Below are positions 31,696 to 41,670 of a stretch of 64,000 nucleotides of DNA, piece by piece. Source of the stretch: Deinococcus taeanensis (GTDB lineage Bacteria; Deinococcota; Deinococci; Deinococcales; Deinococcaceae); contig NZ_CP083455.1 of assembly GCF_020229735.1 (NCBI RefSeq), positions 1,205,001 to 1,269,000 of the forward strand, read 5' to 3'. Both the position numbers and the translations under genes were made by a program. The notes below the pieces were generated by a model that was not told the DNA's origin, searched no databases, and worked only from the letters and a program-made list of their open reading frames with translations. The number at the start of each line of letters is the position of its first letter. Within the stretch, counting starts at the first letter, position 1.

Positions 31696-32298
31696 TCAGT
31701 TGAGAAGTTTCGCGTCCCGGGGCACCAGCGTCAGCAGCAGGTCCAGGCGGTCCTGAAGGGTGGCGCACTGCAGGGCGTCCTCACGCGCCCGCGGGGTGAT
31801 GGGCAGCAGACTTGCTACGAAACTCGCCATCAAGAGGGGGTCTTCGGGCGCGCTGTCCCGGATGGTGTCGGCCGAGTCCGGGTTCAGGCGCAGCAGCGCC
31901 GCCAGGAGTTCACGCGAGGACGTTTCCGCCACGCCTGGGGGCAAAGTGGGCTCATTCTCCAGCGGCCACAGGGTCACGTCGGCACTCAGGTAGGGCCGGT
32001 CCAGGTGGAAGGCCTGCACCTGAAAGCGCTCCCCGCCCACGATCATGATGGTGCTCGTGCCGTCCTCGTGCGGCCGGGCCTCCCGGAGGTACGCCAGGGT
32101 GCCCACCCGCGACACGCGCTCCTCGAACGGCCGACTGGACTCGCTGGAGGACTCGACGATGCGGACGATCCCGAACGGCTCCCCGCTGGCCTGAACGTCA
32201 GCCAGCAGCGTGCGGTACCGGGCTTCAAACACGTATAGCGGAAGCAGCACGCCCGGGAACAGCACCAGGTTGGGCAGGGGAAACAGCGGAACGCGCAT
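31696..32298 (-). CDS. LON peptidase substrate-binding domain protein
   Basis: Protein of 200 aa consisting of only the LON N-terminal (LAN, PUA-like) domain: [29 protein letters not shown] is the family start, followed by GERFQV and a C-terminal helical bundle. No ATPase or protease domain. Stand-alone versions occur in many bacteria; the role is not firmly known, possibly peptide or RNA binding. Single gene between recG and trmD, same strand. Confidence 0.9.
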   Translation of the reverse strand: MRVPLFPLPNLVLFPGVLLPLYVFEARYRTLLADVQASGEPFGIVRIVESSSESSRPFEERVSRVGTLAYLREARPHEDGTSTIMIVGGERFQVQAFHLDRPYLSADVTLWPLENEPTLPPGVAETSSRELLAALLRLNPDSADTIRDSAPEDPLLMASFVASLLPITPRAREDALQCATLQDRLDLLLTLVPRDAKLLN

Positions 32299-32436
32299 AG
32301 GCTGTCATGCTGCCGCGTTCCGCCGTTCAAGAATTGAGTACAACCCACAGATGCCCGCCAATACGCAACTTTCCTGACATTGTCACGCCACCGGTCGGCG
32401 AGGTTCACCGCTTGCGGTTAGCGCCGGCCACACCCG

Positions 32437-33261
32437 TCAGGCGGGTTCGCTCGGCGGGTTTTTCCGGCGCCGCACCTTTTTCGGCGGTGGGGGCGGTGGA
32501 GCCCCCCAGGCCTCCAGGTCGGCCGGGGAGGCGCCGAGCGTCAGCAGGGTCACGCTGTCCTGGGGGGTCAGGGGGGCGGAGTGCAGAAGATCTGGGCGCC
32601 GCGCCAGTGTCCGGGCCAGGGCCTGCTCTCGGCGCCACGCCGCCACTGCCGCGTGATTTCCCCCGCGCAGCACTTCGGGGACTGCCTGCCCGCGCCAGTC
32701 CAGCGGCCGCGTGTACTCAGGGTAATCCAGCAGGCCGGAGCTGAAACTGTCAGCGCGGTGCGAATCGGGGTCGCCCAGGACCCCTGGGCGCAGGCGGGCT
32801 ACCGCCTCCAGGACGCACGCGGCGGCGGCCTCTCCGCCCATCATCACGAAATCCCCCACGCTGAGCTCCCGCGTGACCAGCGTCTCCACGCGCGCGTCGA
32901 AGCCCTCGTAGCGGCCGCACAGGAACGCAAGGTGCGTTTTCGTGGCGAGGTCCTCTGCGACCGCCTGCGTGAAGCGCGGCCCGGCGGGGCTGAAGAGAAT
33001 CACCTCATCTGCGGGCGGCAGGCTCGCCAGTGCGCGCTCGGCCACGTCCGCGCGGATCACCATGCCGGCCCCGCCCCCGTAGGGCGTGTCATCCACCTTC
33101 AGGTGCTTGTTCTGCGCGAAGTCCCGCATGTTCACCAGCTGGACGTTCACCAGGCCGCGCTCGTGCGCCCGGCCCAGAATCGCCTCGCTGGCAAACGGCG
33201 CCAGCAGTTCCGGGAACAGCGTCAGGAACGAGAACGTGAGGGGAAGCGCTTCAGCGGTCAC
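32437..33261 (-). CDS. trmD: tRNA (guanine-N1)-methyltransferase
   Basis: Protein of 274 aa that methylates G37 of tRNAs with SAM to prevent frameshifting. SPOUT trefoil-knot motifs: [29 protein letters not shown] and [13 protein letters not shown], then [21 protein letters not shown]-terminal basic/Pro extension ([17 protein letters not shown]) is unusual and may bind RNA. The GTG at 33261 overlaps the rimM stop by 11 nt. Confidence 0.95.
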   Translation of the reverse strand: MTAEALPLTFSFLTLFPELLAPFASEAILGRAHERGLVNVQLVNMRDFAQNKHLKVDDTPYGGGAGMVIRADVAERALASLPPADEVILFSPAGPRFTQAVAEDLATKTHLAFLCGRYEGFDARVETLVTRELSVGDFVMMGGEAAAACVLEAVARLRPGVLGDPDSHRADSFSSGLLDYPEYTRPLDWRGQAVPEVLRGGNHAAVAAWRREQALARTLARRPDLLHSAPLTPQDSVTLLTLGASPADLEAWGAPPPPPPKKVRRRKNPPSEPA

Positions 33262-33826
33262 GTGGGCCACCTTCCGCCCCGGGCAGTCCGGCGTCGTCAC
33301 CATCCTCGTCGTGCAGCAGGTTGGCCGGGGTGTCCCCGGTAAGCGTGAGCGATGCGGGACGCCGCCGCTCATCCAGGTTCACCATCACGTACGGCGCCTG
33401 GAGGGGCACAAACGACTCGCCGCGCTCGTGCCGGACGAGGAGCAGGTCCTGATGCCCGGCGTCCTCCACGTCCACCACGTCGCCCACAGGCGCGCCAGAC
33501 GCGTCGATCACGGCGAGGCCGCGCAGCTCATGGTAGTAGTAGATCCCTTCTTCCGGCTCCGGCAGGTCACTGTCGGCGGCGTACACGTTCAGGCCCCGTA
33601 ACTCCTCAGCCCCCTCACGGCTGCTCACGCCCGCCAGGTGCAGCGCCACGCCCGGCGCGAGCTGCTCGACACGGGAGACCCGCAGCCAGCCGCGACTCTC
33701 GATGTACACGCGGCGCAGCGCACTGAACTGCGCGGCGTCACCGAGCACGTACACCTTCACGCCGCCCTTCACGCCGTGCGGCCCGAGAAAATACCCGAGC
33801 CGCGTCCGTTCCCCCTCGCCCGTCAC
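33251..33826 (-). CDS. rimM: 16S rRNA processing protein RimM
   Basis: Protein of 191 aa needed for maturation of the 30S head with S19. N-terminal RimM beta-barrel ([22 protein letters not shown]) and C-terminal PRC barrel ([29 protein letters not shown], about 90-165), then an acidic tail. GTG start in a GTGA overlap with khpA and coupled onward to trmD, the classic rpsP-khpA-rimM-trmD order. Confidence 0.95.
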   Translation of the reverse strand: MTGEGERTRLGYFLGPHGVKGGVKVYVLGDAAQFSALRRVYIESRGWLRVSRVEQLAPGVALHLAGVSSREGAEELRGLNVYAADSDLPEPEEGIYYYHELRGLAVIDASGAPVGDVVDVEDAGHQDLLLVRHERGESFVPLQAPYVMVNLDERRRPASLTLTGDTPANLLHDEDGDDAGLPGAEGGPRDR

Positions 33827-34062
33827 GCTTTGCGGGGGGCGTCCAGGTCGACGTTCAGACGGTCACGCGGGTCGGACGCGGCGCGCACCAGGGTCCGGAT
33901 GGCCTGTATCACGCGGCCCTGCCGGCCAATCAGGCGCCCTTCTTCCCCCGGACCAACCCGGACCATCACGGTGGGCCCGCGGCGAGACACGCGCACCAGG
34001 GCCGGCTGGTCCACCACGCTCTGCGCCAGGAACAGGGTCAGGTCTACGGGATCGGTTGTCAT
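33823..34062 (-). CDS. khpA: KH-domain RNA-binding protein KhpA
   Basis: Protein of 79 aa with one KH domain; the GxxG loop is in GEEGRLIGRQGRVIQAIRTLV. In other bacteria KhpA pairs with KhpB/Jag to bind RNA and affect cell division and translation. The ATG at 34062 lies 7 nt after TACAAT (34070-34075), giving a leaderless start. A second ATG at 34071 is inside the -10 box. A hairpin separates it from rpsP, so it has its own promoter. Confidence 0.93.
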   Translation of the reverse strand: MTTDPVDLTLFLAQSVVDQPALVRVSRRGPTVMVRVGPGEEGRLIGRQGRVIQAIRTLVRAASDPRDRLNVDLDAPRKA

Positions 34063-34069
34063 GCGCGGC

Positions 34070-34075
34070 ATTGTA
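34070..34075 (-). promoter_or_regulatory. -10 box of the khpA-rimM-trmD operon
   Basis: TACAAT on the minus strand, 7 nt before the khpA ATG. The -35 region is not recognisable. Confidence 0.6.
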
Positions 34076-34105
34076 GCGCGGCCCGCCCTGGACCCACCAC
34101 ACGAA

Positions 34106-34129
34106 ACAGGGCCCCCGGAGGGACCCTGT
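34106..34129 (-). terminator. Hairpin after rpsP
   Basis: ACAGGGTCCC / GGGGCCCTGT (one wobble pair) with a 4-nt loop, 33 nt after the rpsP stop and before the khpA promoter. Probably a partial terminator. Confidence 0.55.
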
Positions 34130-34161
34130 GCACTGCCGAAGGGGAACCCCCCAGGCAGAAT

Positions 34162-34410
<249 letters not shown>

Positions 34411-34545
34411 GGTAGGAACTCTCCAGAACAGCTTGAGGGTGGTTCTCCCGCTAGGATCACGGGGGGTCATGCGCCCGTCAGCAGCCAACCGGTAAGCGCA
34501 CCGAAGAAGAGTATCAGACGCGCGCGCCACCCATCAAGGGGCGCT

Positions 34546-35991
34546 TCAGAAACCCGGCGGAACCGGCTGTCCGCCCCGGCGCAGCTGGAAGGCCATGCTT
34601 TCCGGCCCGATGATCGAACTGCCGCCCACCGTGCCGACCAGCGTGCCGCGCGCCACGCGACTCCCCACGCTGACCAGTGGGTCGCGCAGGCCCAGGTACG
34701 CCGTGACGCTGCTGCCGTGATCCACCAGCACCACCCACCCCAGTGAGGCGTAGAACGTAACGGCCAGCACGTTGCCGTCGGCGGACGCTGCGGCCTGCGG
34801 CGCGCCCGTCAGCACCACCCACGGTGCGCCGTTCGCACCGAAGGGCGCCTCCACCCGCCCCCCGGGCAGGGGAAAACCCAGCGGACCGCTCACCACGGGC
34901 AGCGGCGCCAGCTGCACCTCCACCTGCTGCTGCGCGGCCTGCACCTGCACCTGCCGGGCCCGGAGCGCCTCCTGCTCCCGGCGCAGCTGCGCTTCCCGGG
35001 CCTGCTGCTCGGCCAGCCGCTGACGCTGCTGCGCGGCCAACTGCGCCCGCTGCTGGGCCTGCTGGGCCGCCTGCGCCCGCAACTGTGCCAGGCGCGCCTG
35101 CTCCTCGCGCAGCCGCGCCAGCCGCAGCGCCTCCTGACGGGCACGCTCCTGCGCCTCACGAATCCGCCGGGCCTCCGCTTCACGGCGCCGGCGTTCCTCC
35201 TCCAGCCGGCGCCGCCGCTCCGCTTCCAGCCGGCTGCGTTCGGCCACCACCTGCGTCACCAGCTGATCCACGGTCCGGGCGGCCAGGGCCTGATCGGCCG
35301 CGGTGCGGGCGGCCAGGGTCCGCTGGCCCTGCTCGCTCGTGCGCAGCCGGGCGAGCAGCGTGTTCTGCTGCGCGCGCTGCGCCTGCAAAGCCCGCAGTTT
35401 CGCGCTGCGCTGAACCTGCAGGGCCTTCAGGTCCAGCGTCTGGCGTTTCTGCTGCGCCTGCTGCTCGTTCAGCACCTGCACCTCGCCCCGGAGTCGCGCC
35501 ATGACCTGCGTCTGGTAGGCGCCGGCCATGTTCGAGTACCGCAGCCGGATCAGCAGGTCCGACAGACTCCGGGACTGCGACAGCAGCTGAAGGTACTGCC
35601 CACTGCGCTGCCGGTACATCAGCAGCAGGATTTCCCGCACGTCTCCCTGAAGGCGGGCCACGCGGGCCTGCGTGACCTTCAGCTGCTGAGCGGTGTCCGC
35701 CAGGGCCCGGTCGGCGAGGGCCACGCGCGCCGTGACGGTCGCCAGCTCGTTTTCCAGCGCCGCGGTGCGCTGCGCCAGGGCGTCCAGCTGATTCAGGGTG
35801 TCCTGCTGCTGCGCCGTCAGGTTCTGGATGCTGCGCCGCAGGTTTTCCAGTTCCCGGGCCTTGCTGAGACTCAGCTGCCGCTGCTGCTGCAGATCCCGCT
35901 CCAGCGCCTGAAGGCGTTCACTGGTGGTCTGCGCGGCCGCGGCCCCCAGCAGCGCGACGAGCAGCAGCGCCCGCCCGGACCGGCCCAGCAT
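34546..35991 (-). CDS. EnvC-like murein hydrolase activator (coiled coil plus degenerate M23/LytM domain)
   Basis: Protein of 481 aa. Signal peptide (LLLVALLGAAAAQ), then a coiled-coil region of about 330 residues rich in Gln/Arg/Ala (about 25-360), then a LytM domain (about 370-475). Active M23 enzymes need HxGxD and HxH zinc ligands. Here the first pair is absent (PWVVLTGAP), and the HFE-like strand is SMAFQLRRGG. A catalytic role is unlikely; activation of amidases or PG hydrolases at division, as EnvC does under FtsEX control, fits the ftsE-ftsX-gene order. ATG at 35991; a GTG at 35997 in a GTGA overlap with ftsX is equally possible. Confidence 0.85.
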   Translation of the reverse strand: MLGRSGRALLLVALLGAAAAQTTSERLQALERDLQQQRQLSLSKARELENLRRSIQNLTAQQQDTLNQLDALAQRTAALENELATVTARVALADRALADTAQQLKVTQARVARLQGDVREILLLMYRQRSGQYLQLLSQSRSLSDLLIRLRYSNMAGAYQTQVMARLRGEVQVLNEQQAQQKRQTLDLKALQVQRSAKLRALQAQRAQQNTLLARLRTSEQGQRTLAARTAADQALAARTVDQLVTQVVAERSRLEAERRRRLEEERRRREAEARRIREAQERARQEALRLARLREEQARLAQLRAQAAQQAQQRAQLAAQQRQRLAEQQAREAQLRREQEALRARQVQVQAAQQQVEVQLAPLPVVSGPLGFPLPGGRVEAPFGANGAPWVVLTGAPQAAASADGNVLAVTFYASLGWVVLVDHGSSVTAYLGLRDPLVSVGSRVARGTLVGTVGGSSIIGPESMAFQLRRGGQPVPPGF

Positions 35992-35993
35992 GT

Positions 35994-36857
35994 TCACTCC
36001 AGCTCCTGCAGGTACCGGCGCGTGGCGAAGATACTTCCCAGCAGGCCGATCAGGACGCCCAGGCACCCCACCGCCCCCAGCAGCGGCGCCAGGGTCTCCG
36101 GGTCACGGACCACCGGGAACACAGGGGCAAGTTCCTGCACGCGCCGCGTCAGGCCCAGGTACGCCGGCGTCAGGATGCCCAGCGCCAGCGCCGCCGCCAC
36201 GACGCCCACCATCAGGCCCTCAAGGACATGCGGCATGCGGATGAAGCCGCGCGTGGCCCCCAGCAGGCGCATCACGCTGATCTCGTCGCGGCGGGCGTAC
36301 ATCGCCACCCGCACGGCGTTCAGGATGTTGAACAGCGTGCCCAGCAGCAGCAGGCCCACCAGCACGTACCCCGCCAGCCGGACTGCCGCCAGGGTCTTCA
36401 CGGTGGGATCCACGTACCCTGCGCCGTACTCCACGTCCTGCACGCCCGGCAGCAGGGCCACCTGGGCGGCCACCACGCGGGAGTCCTCCACACGGCTCAC
36501 CCGCATCCGCAGCGTGTCCGGGAAGGGATTGCCCACCAGGGCCGCGGCGTCGCGCGTGAACGGGGAGTCCTGCGTCATTTCCTGAAGCACCTGCTCACTC
36601 GTGACCAGCCGCGCCTCCCGCACCTGCGTGATCGAGCGCACCTGCGTGAGCAGCGCCTCGTCCTGCGCGTCGGGGGAGAGGAACGCCGCGACCTCCACCT
36701 GGGATTCAAGCTGCGTGATCGTGCGGTTCACGTTCAGCGTGAGCAGCAGCACGAACCCCAGCATCAACAGCGTCAGGGTCATGGTCATCAGGGTCGCCAG
36801 GGTCGCCGTGACATTCCCGCGCATGGCCAGCAGCGCCTGCCGCAGGTGGTACCTCAC
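35994..36857 (-). CDS. ftsX: Cell division protein FtsX
   Basis: Protein of 287 aa. N-terminal membrane helix (about 20-42), a periplasmic domain of about 130 residues (QVEVAAFLSPDAQD), and three C-terminal helices, the regular FtsX layout. Forms the ABC-like FtsEX complex that transmits ATPase state to periplasmic hydrolase activators. Start overlaps the ftsE stop; stop overlaps the EnvC-like gene. Confidence 0.94.
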   Translation of the reverse strand: MRYHLRQALLAMRGNVTATLATLMTMTLTLLMLGFVLLLTLNVNRTITQLESQVEVAAFLSPDAQDEALLTQVRSITQVREARLVTSEQVLQEMTQDSPFTRDAAALVGNPFPDTLRMRVSRVEDSRVVAAQVALLPGVQDVEYGAGYVDPTVKTLAAVRLAGYVLVGLLLLGTLFNILNAVRVAMYARRDEISVMRLLGATRGFIRMPHVLEGLMVGVVAAALALGILTPAYLGLTRRVQELAPVFPVVRDPETLAPLLGAVGCLGVLIGLLGSIFATRRYLQELE

Positions 36858-37537
36858 AGCGCGTACCCGCCGTAGGGGTCGTCACGCACGAGTTTCCCCT
36901 TGCGCAGCGTGAGGGTCCGGTGCCGGAAGGTCTCCACGAGGTCCCGGGCGTGCGTGGCCACGATCACAGTCGTGCCGCGCAGGTTCACGTTCTGCAGCAC
37001 CTTCAGGACCTCCCGGCTGTTGTCCGGGTCGAGGTTCCCGGTGGGTTCATCCGCCAGCAGCAGCGGCGGGTTCCCCACGATGGCGCGCGCAATTGCCACG
37101 CGCTGCTGCTCGCCCTGCGACAGCTGCACCGGCAGCGCGTACTTCTTGTGCTCCAGCCCCACGGTCCGCAGGGCCGTCGTGACCCGCTGCGGCCACTCCC
37201 GCTGCGACACCCCCGTGACGCGCAGCGCGAACGCCACGTTGTCGTACGCGTTCAGGTGCGGCAGCAGCAGGTTGTCCTGGAACACGGTGCCCATCCGCCG
37301 GCGCAGCAGCGACGTGCGCCGCCCCCGGTAATGCGACAGAGCCTCGCCCGCCACGCGCACCTCGCCGCGCGTGGGCAGCGCCCGCTTGAGAACCAGACTC
37401 ATGAAACTGCTCTTTCCAGCCCCCGAATGACCCACCAGGTACACGAATTCACCCTTGCCGACGTGCATGGACACGTCATCGAGGGCCAGGGTGCGGGTCA
37501 CGGGGTACTCCAGGGACACGTGCTTGAAATCAATCAC
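36854..37537 (-). CDS. ftsE: Cell division ATP-binding protein FtsE
   Basis: Protein of 227 aa, the ATPase of FtsEX. Walker A VGHSGAGKSS, Q-loop VFQDNLLLPHLNAYDNVAFAL, signature QLSQGEQQRVAIARAI, Walker B LLLADEPTGNLD, switch THAR. The signature is SQGEQ rather than SGGEQ. GTG at 37537 (VIDFKHVSLEYP) gives the standard N-terminus. The upstream frame lacks homology. Divergent from the processing protease gene. Confidence 0.94.
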   Translation of the reverse strand: MIDFKHVSLEYPVTRTLALDDVSMHVGKGEFVYLVGHSGAGKSSFMSLVLKRALPTRGEVRVAGEALSHYRGRRTSLLRRRMGTVFQDNLLLPHLNAYDNVAFALRVTGVSQREWPQRVTTALRTVGLEHKKYALPVQLSQGEQQRVAIARAIVGNPPLLLADEPTGNLDPDNSREVLKVLQNVNLRGTTVIVATHARDLVETFRHRTLTLRKGKLVRDDPYGGYAL

Positions 37538-37679
37538 GCCGCACCCCGCAGTGGGCGGCGCAGCGGTGGGGGGACGCGGTCTGTCATGCTCGCGGCCCAG
37601 CATAGCCCACCCCCCGCCCCCACGCCGCCTGGAGTCCAGGCTTACGTTCGTTTCACCCACGCGCACTATCCTGAGCGGC

Positions 37680-38996
37680 GTGAACGCCAAACGACTGACC
37701 ATTGTGGGAGCCGCGCTGGGCGCGACTGCCGCTGTCGCCTACGCGCAACTGGGAGGGTACACGCCGGTGAACCTCAGCAGCAGCGCCGAAGGGAAGAGTC
37801 TCCTGCAGGTCCTGAACGACCTGAACCGCTACTACCTGCACCCCGTGGACCAGGAGAAGGTGCTGCGCGGCGCGATCACCGGCGCGCTCGGCAGCCTGAA
37901 TGACGAGTTCACGTACTACAGCGAACCTGAGGACAACGCCATCGACGCAGCCAACCTGCAGGGCGAATTCTTCGGCATCGGTGTGACCCTTGTCGCGGCA
38001 AACGCCGACGGGACCGGCGGCAAGATCGACAACGTGTTCAAAGGCGGCGCCGCGTCCGGTGCGGGCGTGCAGATCGGCGACGTCTTCCTGAAGATCGGGG
38101 ACAAAGACGTCACGAACGCGAAACTGAACGAGATCGTGCGTCTCGTTCGCGGAGAGAAGGGCACCACCGTGACCGTCACCTTCGCCCGCGACGGCAAACC
38201 CTACGCCGTCAGGATGGAACGCCAGCCGGTGCAGATCGTCAGCGTCGAACAGACCGTCCTGCCTGGCAACGTGGGCTACATCGCACTGAACACCTTCTAC
38301 AACGAAAAGGCCAGCGAACAGTTCCGTGCGGCCGTGGCGAGCATGAAAAAGAAAAACGTGCAGAAACTAATCCTGGACCTGCGCGACAACGGCGGTGGCC
38401 TCCTGAACGCCGGTGTGGACGTGGCCGACCAGTTCATGAAATCCGGCCCGATCGTGAGTCTGCGCGACCGCGCGAAGAACACCCAGGTGTACGGCAGCGC
38501 CACGAACGCCGCGAGCGATTATGCGGGCAAGCTCGTTGTGCTCGTGAACAAGAACAGTGCCAGCGCCAGCGAAGTCGTGTCGGGCGCCCTGCAGGACACC
38601 GGCCGCGCCACCATCATCGGCGAGCAGACCTTCGGCAAGGGTGTCGCGCAGACCCCCATCACCCTGCCGGACGGCGGCAAGGTCGCCATCGTCTCCAACG
38701 AGTGGCTGACCCCCAAGGGCCGCCAGATTCACAAGAAGGGCATCACGCCCGACATTGAGGTCAAGGACACGCGCTTCACCACGCCCGTGAACTTCACCGG
38801 CAGCGGCGTGAAACCCGGCGAGAAACTGACCCTCACCATCGAAGGGAAACCCGTGACCGTGACGGCCGACAAAGACGGCAAGTTCACGTACACCGGCGAG
38901 ATCAAACGCCCCACCCGCAGCGCCCAGCAGGGCGAAGCGGTCGTGGACGTGCAGAACGACGCCATCCTCAAACGCGCGCTCGACACCCTGAAGTAA
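37680..38996 (+). CDS. S41 family C-terminal processing peptidase
   Basis: Protein of 438 aa exported by an N-terminal signal (LTIVGAALGATAAVAYAQ). PDZ domain (about 100-185, GGAASGAGVQIGDVFLKIGDKDV) and S41 protease core with catalytic Ser in NKNSASASEVVSGAL and Lys in EQTFGKGVAQT (Ser/Lys dyad). A C-terminal extension of about 80 residues follows. CtpA proteases trim envelope proteins and often regulate PG hydrolases, which suits the divergent ftsEX-envC-like operon. GTG start lies 7 nt after TATCCT (37667-37672): leaderless. Confidence 0.92.
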   Translation: MNAKRLTIVGAALGATAAVAYAQLGGYTPVNLSSSAEGKSLLQVLNDLNRYYLHPVDQEKVLRGAITGALGSLNDEFTYYSEPEDNAIDAANLQGEFFGIGVTLVAANADGTGGKIDNVFKGGAASGAGVQIGDVFLKIGDKDVTNAKLNEIVRLVRGEKGTTVTVTFARDGKPYAVRMERQPVQIVSVEQTVLPGNVGYIALNTFYNEKASEQFRAAVASMKKKNVQKLILDLRDNGGGLLNAGVDVADQFMKSGPIVSLRDRAKNTQVYGSATNAASDYAGKLVVLVNKNSASASEVVSGALQDTGRATIIGEQTFGKGVAQTPITLPDGGKVAIVSNEWLTPKGRQIHKKGITPDIEVKDTRFTTPVNFTGSGVKPGEKLTLTIEGKPVTVTADKDGKFTYTGEIKRPTRSAQQGEAVVDVQNDAILKRALDTLK

Positions 38997-39000
38997 CCCC

Positions 39001-39053
39001 ACAGACGCAGGGGCGGCCCCCAGCCTCCGGGCGCCGGCCGCCCCTGCGTCTGT
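39001..39053 (+). terminator. Hairpin after the S41 peptidase gene
   Basis: An 18-bp perfect stem (ACAGACGCAGGGGCGGCC and its complement) with a 17-nt loop begins 5 nt after the stop. The T tail is poor. Confidence 0.65.
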
Positions 39054-39128
39054 GTCAGGTCTGGACCCTCAACGTCCAGCCACGCGGTCCTTAACCGCCC
39101 TGTAACCGGCGCCCGGCAGACTGCCCGC

Positions 39129-40436
<1,308 letters not shown>

Positions 40437-40449
40437 GCACAGCGGCAGA

Positions 40450-40479
40450 CCGGGCCGCTCTCAGCGGGGAGCGGCCCGG
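40450..40479 (+). terminator. Hairpin after the HtrA gene
   Basis: CCGGGCCGCTC / GAGCGGCCCGG (11 bp) with an 8-nt loop 13 nt after the stop, followed by CTCATTTC. Confidence 0.6.
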
Positions 40480-40601
40480 CTCATTTCACTGCTGTCGGCC
40501 GACTGACCCCCGTCCGGTCGACGAACCTTGTGATGGTGCAGCCGGCTCTGGAGACGGCGGGCGCCGGTCCACTTGCTGGCGGACGGAGCAGGCCGCAGGT
40601 G

Positions 40602-40634
40602 TAGGCTGAACGCATGCGGACGGTGGCGTCGTGA
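40602..40634 (+). promoter_or_regulatory. Leaderless promoter with possible six-codon leader ORF
   Basis: TAGGCT (40602-40607) is followed after 6 nt by ATG CGG ACG GTG GCG TCG TGA (40614-40634). Its stop overlaps the ATG of the XpaC-like gene (TGATG). This could be a leader peptide that feeds re-initiation, or the mRNA may simply carry a 20-nt leader. Confidence 0.4.
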
Positions 40635-41515
40635 TGGACCTGAGTGGACTGCTGGGACCTTTCGCGTGGCTGGTGCACGTGGCGGCCGGTTTCGCCATTC
40701 CATTTATTGCCATGTTGTACTTTTCCCCCGTGGGCCGGTCGGCCAGCGCGGTGCTGCGGGTGCTGGCCGTGGTGACGGTCCTGAGCGTGCTGGGCGCGCC
40801 GTGGCTGGTGCATCCGGCGGCGGGCATGCTGCTGGGGTACTTCGGGTCACGGGCGTTCAGTCACTGGCGGGAATCTCAGGGGGGCCTGATGATGGCTCTG
40901 GTGGCCGCGGCGGCGTTCATGGCGCTGGGAGCGACGTGGCTGATCTTTCCGCTGTTCTTCATGGCGCTGGGCTGGGTGTTGTCCGGCGGGCCGCGGCGGG
41001 GAGGCCGGCGTTCCCGTCGCCGCCGGGCCGCGCAACCGGCTGCGGACATAGCGTCAGCCTTGCCAGAACAGGCCAGCGGCACGCCCGTGAACGCTGTGGC
41101 GGCGGTCGTGGACGGCCCGCTGGCGGCGTTCGTACGCGATGAGCGCCTGCCCCCTGAAGCCCGCGCGCAGCTGGCTGCCCTGAATCTCCGGACCCGTGAG
41201 GCCCTGGATCTGCTCCGGGATCAGGGGCAGGACGGCAGTGAGGCGGGGTACGTGGCGCGCGCCGTGAGGGAGGAGTACGCACCGGCCGCCGTGCAGGCGT
41301 ACCTGAAACTGCCGCGCTCGATGGCGGACATCACGCCCCTGCAGGACGGCAAGACAGGTCGGGCGCTGCTGGCCGAGCAGCTGGAGATTCTGCTGGACGG
41401 GGTGCAGGACATCATGAACACTGCGCTCAGGACCGGCGGACAGGAACTTCTGACGCACGGCCGGTTCCTGCGGGAGCGGTTTGCGAAGATACCCGAGGAA
41501 CTGAAAGTGAAGTAG
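40634..41515 (+). CDS. Membrane protein with XpaC-like C-terminal domain
   Basis: Protein of 293 aa. Four membrane helices in the first 120 residues, a basic stretch (PRRGGRRSRRRRAA), then a soluble cytoplasmic part (about 155-293). That part ends in YLKLPRSMAD..GRALLAEQLEILLDGVQDIM, which resembles the XpaC / 5-bromo-4-chloroindolyl-phosphate hydrolysis family. That family is often linked with TelA/toxic-anion-resistance proteins, but none is seen here. The name does not prove phosphatase activity. ATG at 40634; the GTG at 40631 would add one residue. Confidence 0.7.
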   Translation: MDLSGLLGPFAWLVHVAAGFAIPFIAMLYFSPVGRSASAVLRVLAVVTVLSVLGAPWLVHPAAGMLLGYFGSRAFSHWRESQGGLMMALVAAAAFMALGATWLIFPLFFMALGWVLSGGPRRGGRRSRRRRAAQPAADIASALPEQASGTPVNAVAAVVDGPLAAFVRDERLPPEARAQLAALNLRTREALDLLRDQGQDGSEAGYVARAVREEYAPAAVQAYLKLPRSMADITPLQDGKTGRALLAEQLEILLDGVQDIMNTALRTGGQELLTHGRFLRERFAKIPEELKVK

Positions 41516-41635
41516 GCGGGAACGCATGGCCTGGAGGGCTGCGGTCGACCAGGAGAAACTGCCCTGGGAGCGGCAGGCCTGCAAAGGCTCAGGAGCCCAG
41601 TGGCGCAGGCCGGGTTGAGGGCTCAGTGGCTTTCA

Positions 41636-41663
41636 TTACGCCATTCACGTAACGCGCTATGCT
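41636..41663 (+). promoter_or_regulatory. recQ promoter with RDRM-like palindrome
   Basis: TTACG-CCATTCA-CGTAA (41636-41652, 17 bp) matches the published Deinococcus radiation/desiccation response motif consensus TTATGTCATTGACATAA at 13 of 17 positions, with the same length and symmetry. It ends 5 nt before the -10 TATGCT (41658-41663), where bound DdrO repressor would block transcription. The recQ ATG follows the -10 by 7 nt. Confidence 0.65.
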
Positions 41664-41670
41664 GGACGGG

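Noticed and set aside
38941..39053. REP-like repeat family from the many long G+C hairpins after genes
   Set aside because: The hairpin sequences differ from one another; each is best explained as a terminator of its own gene.
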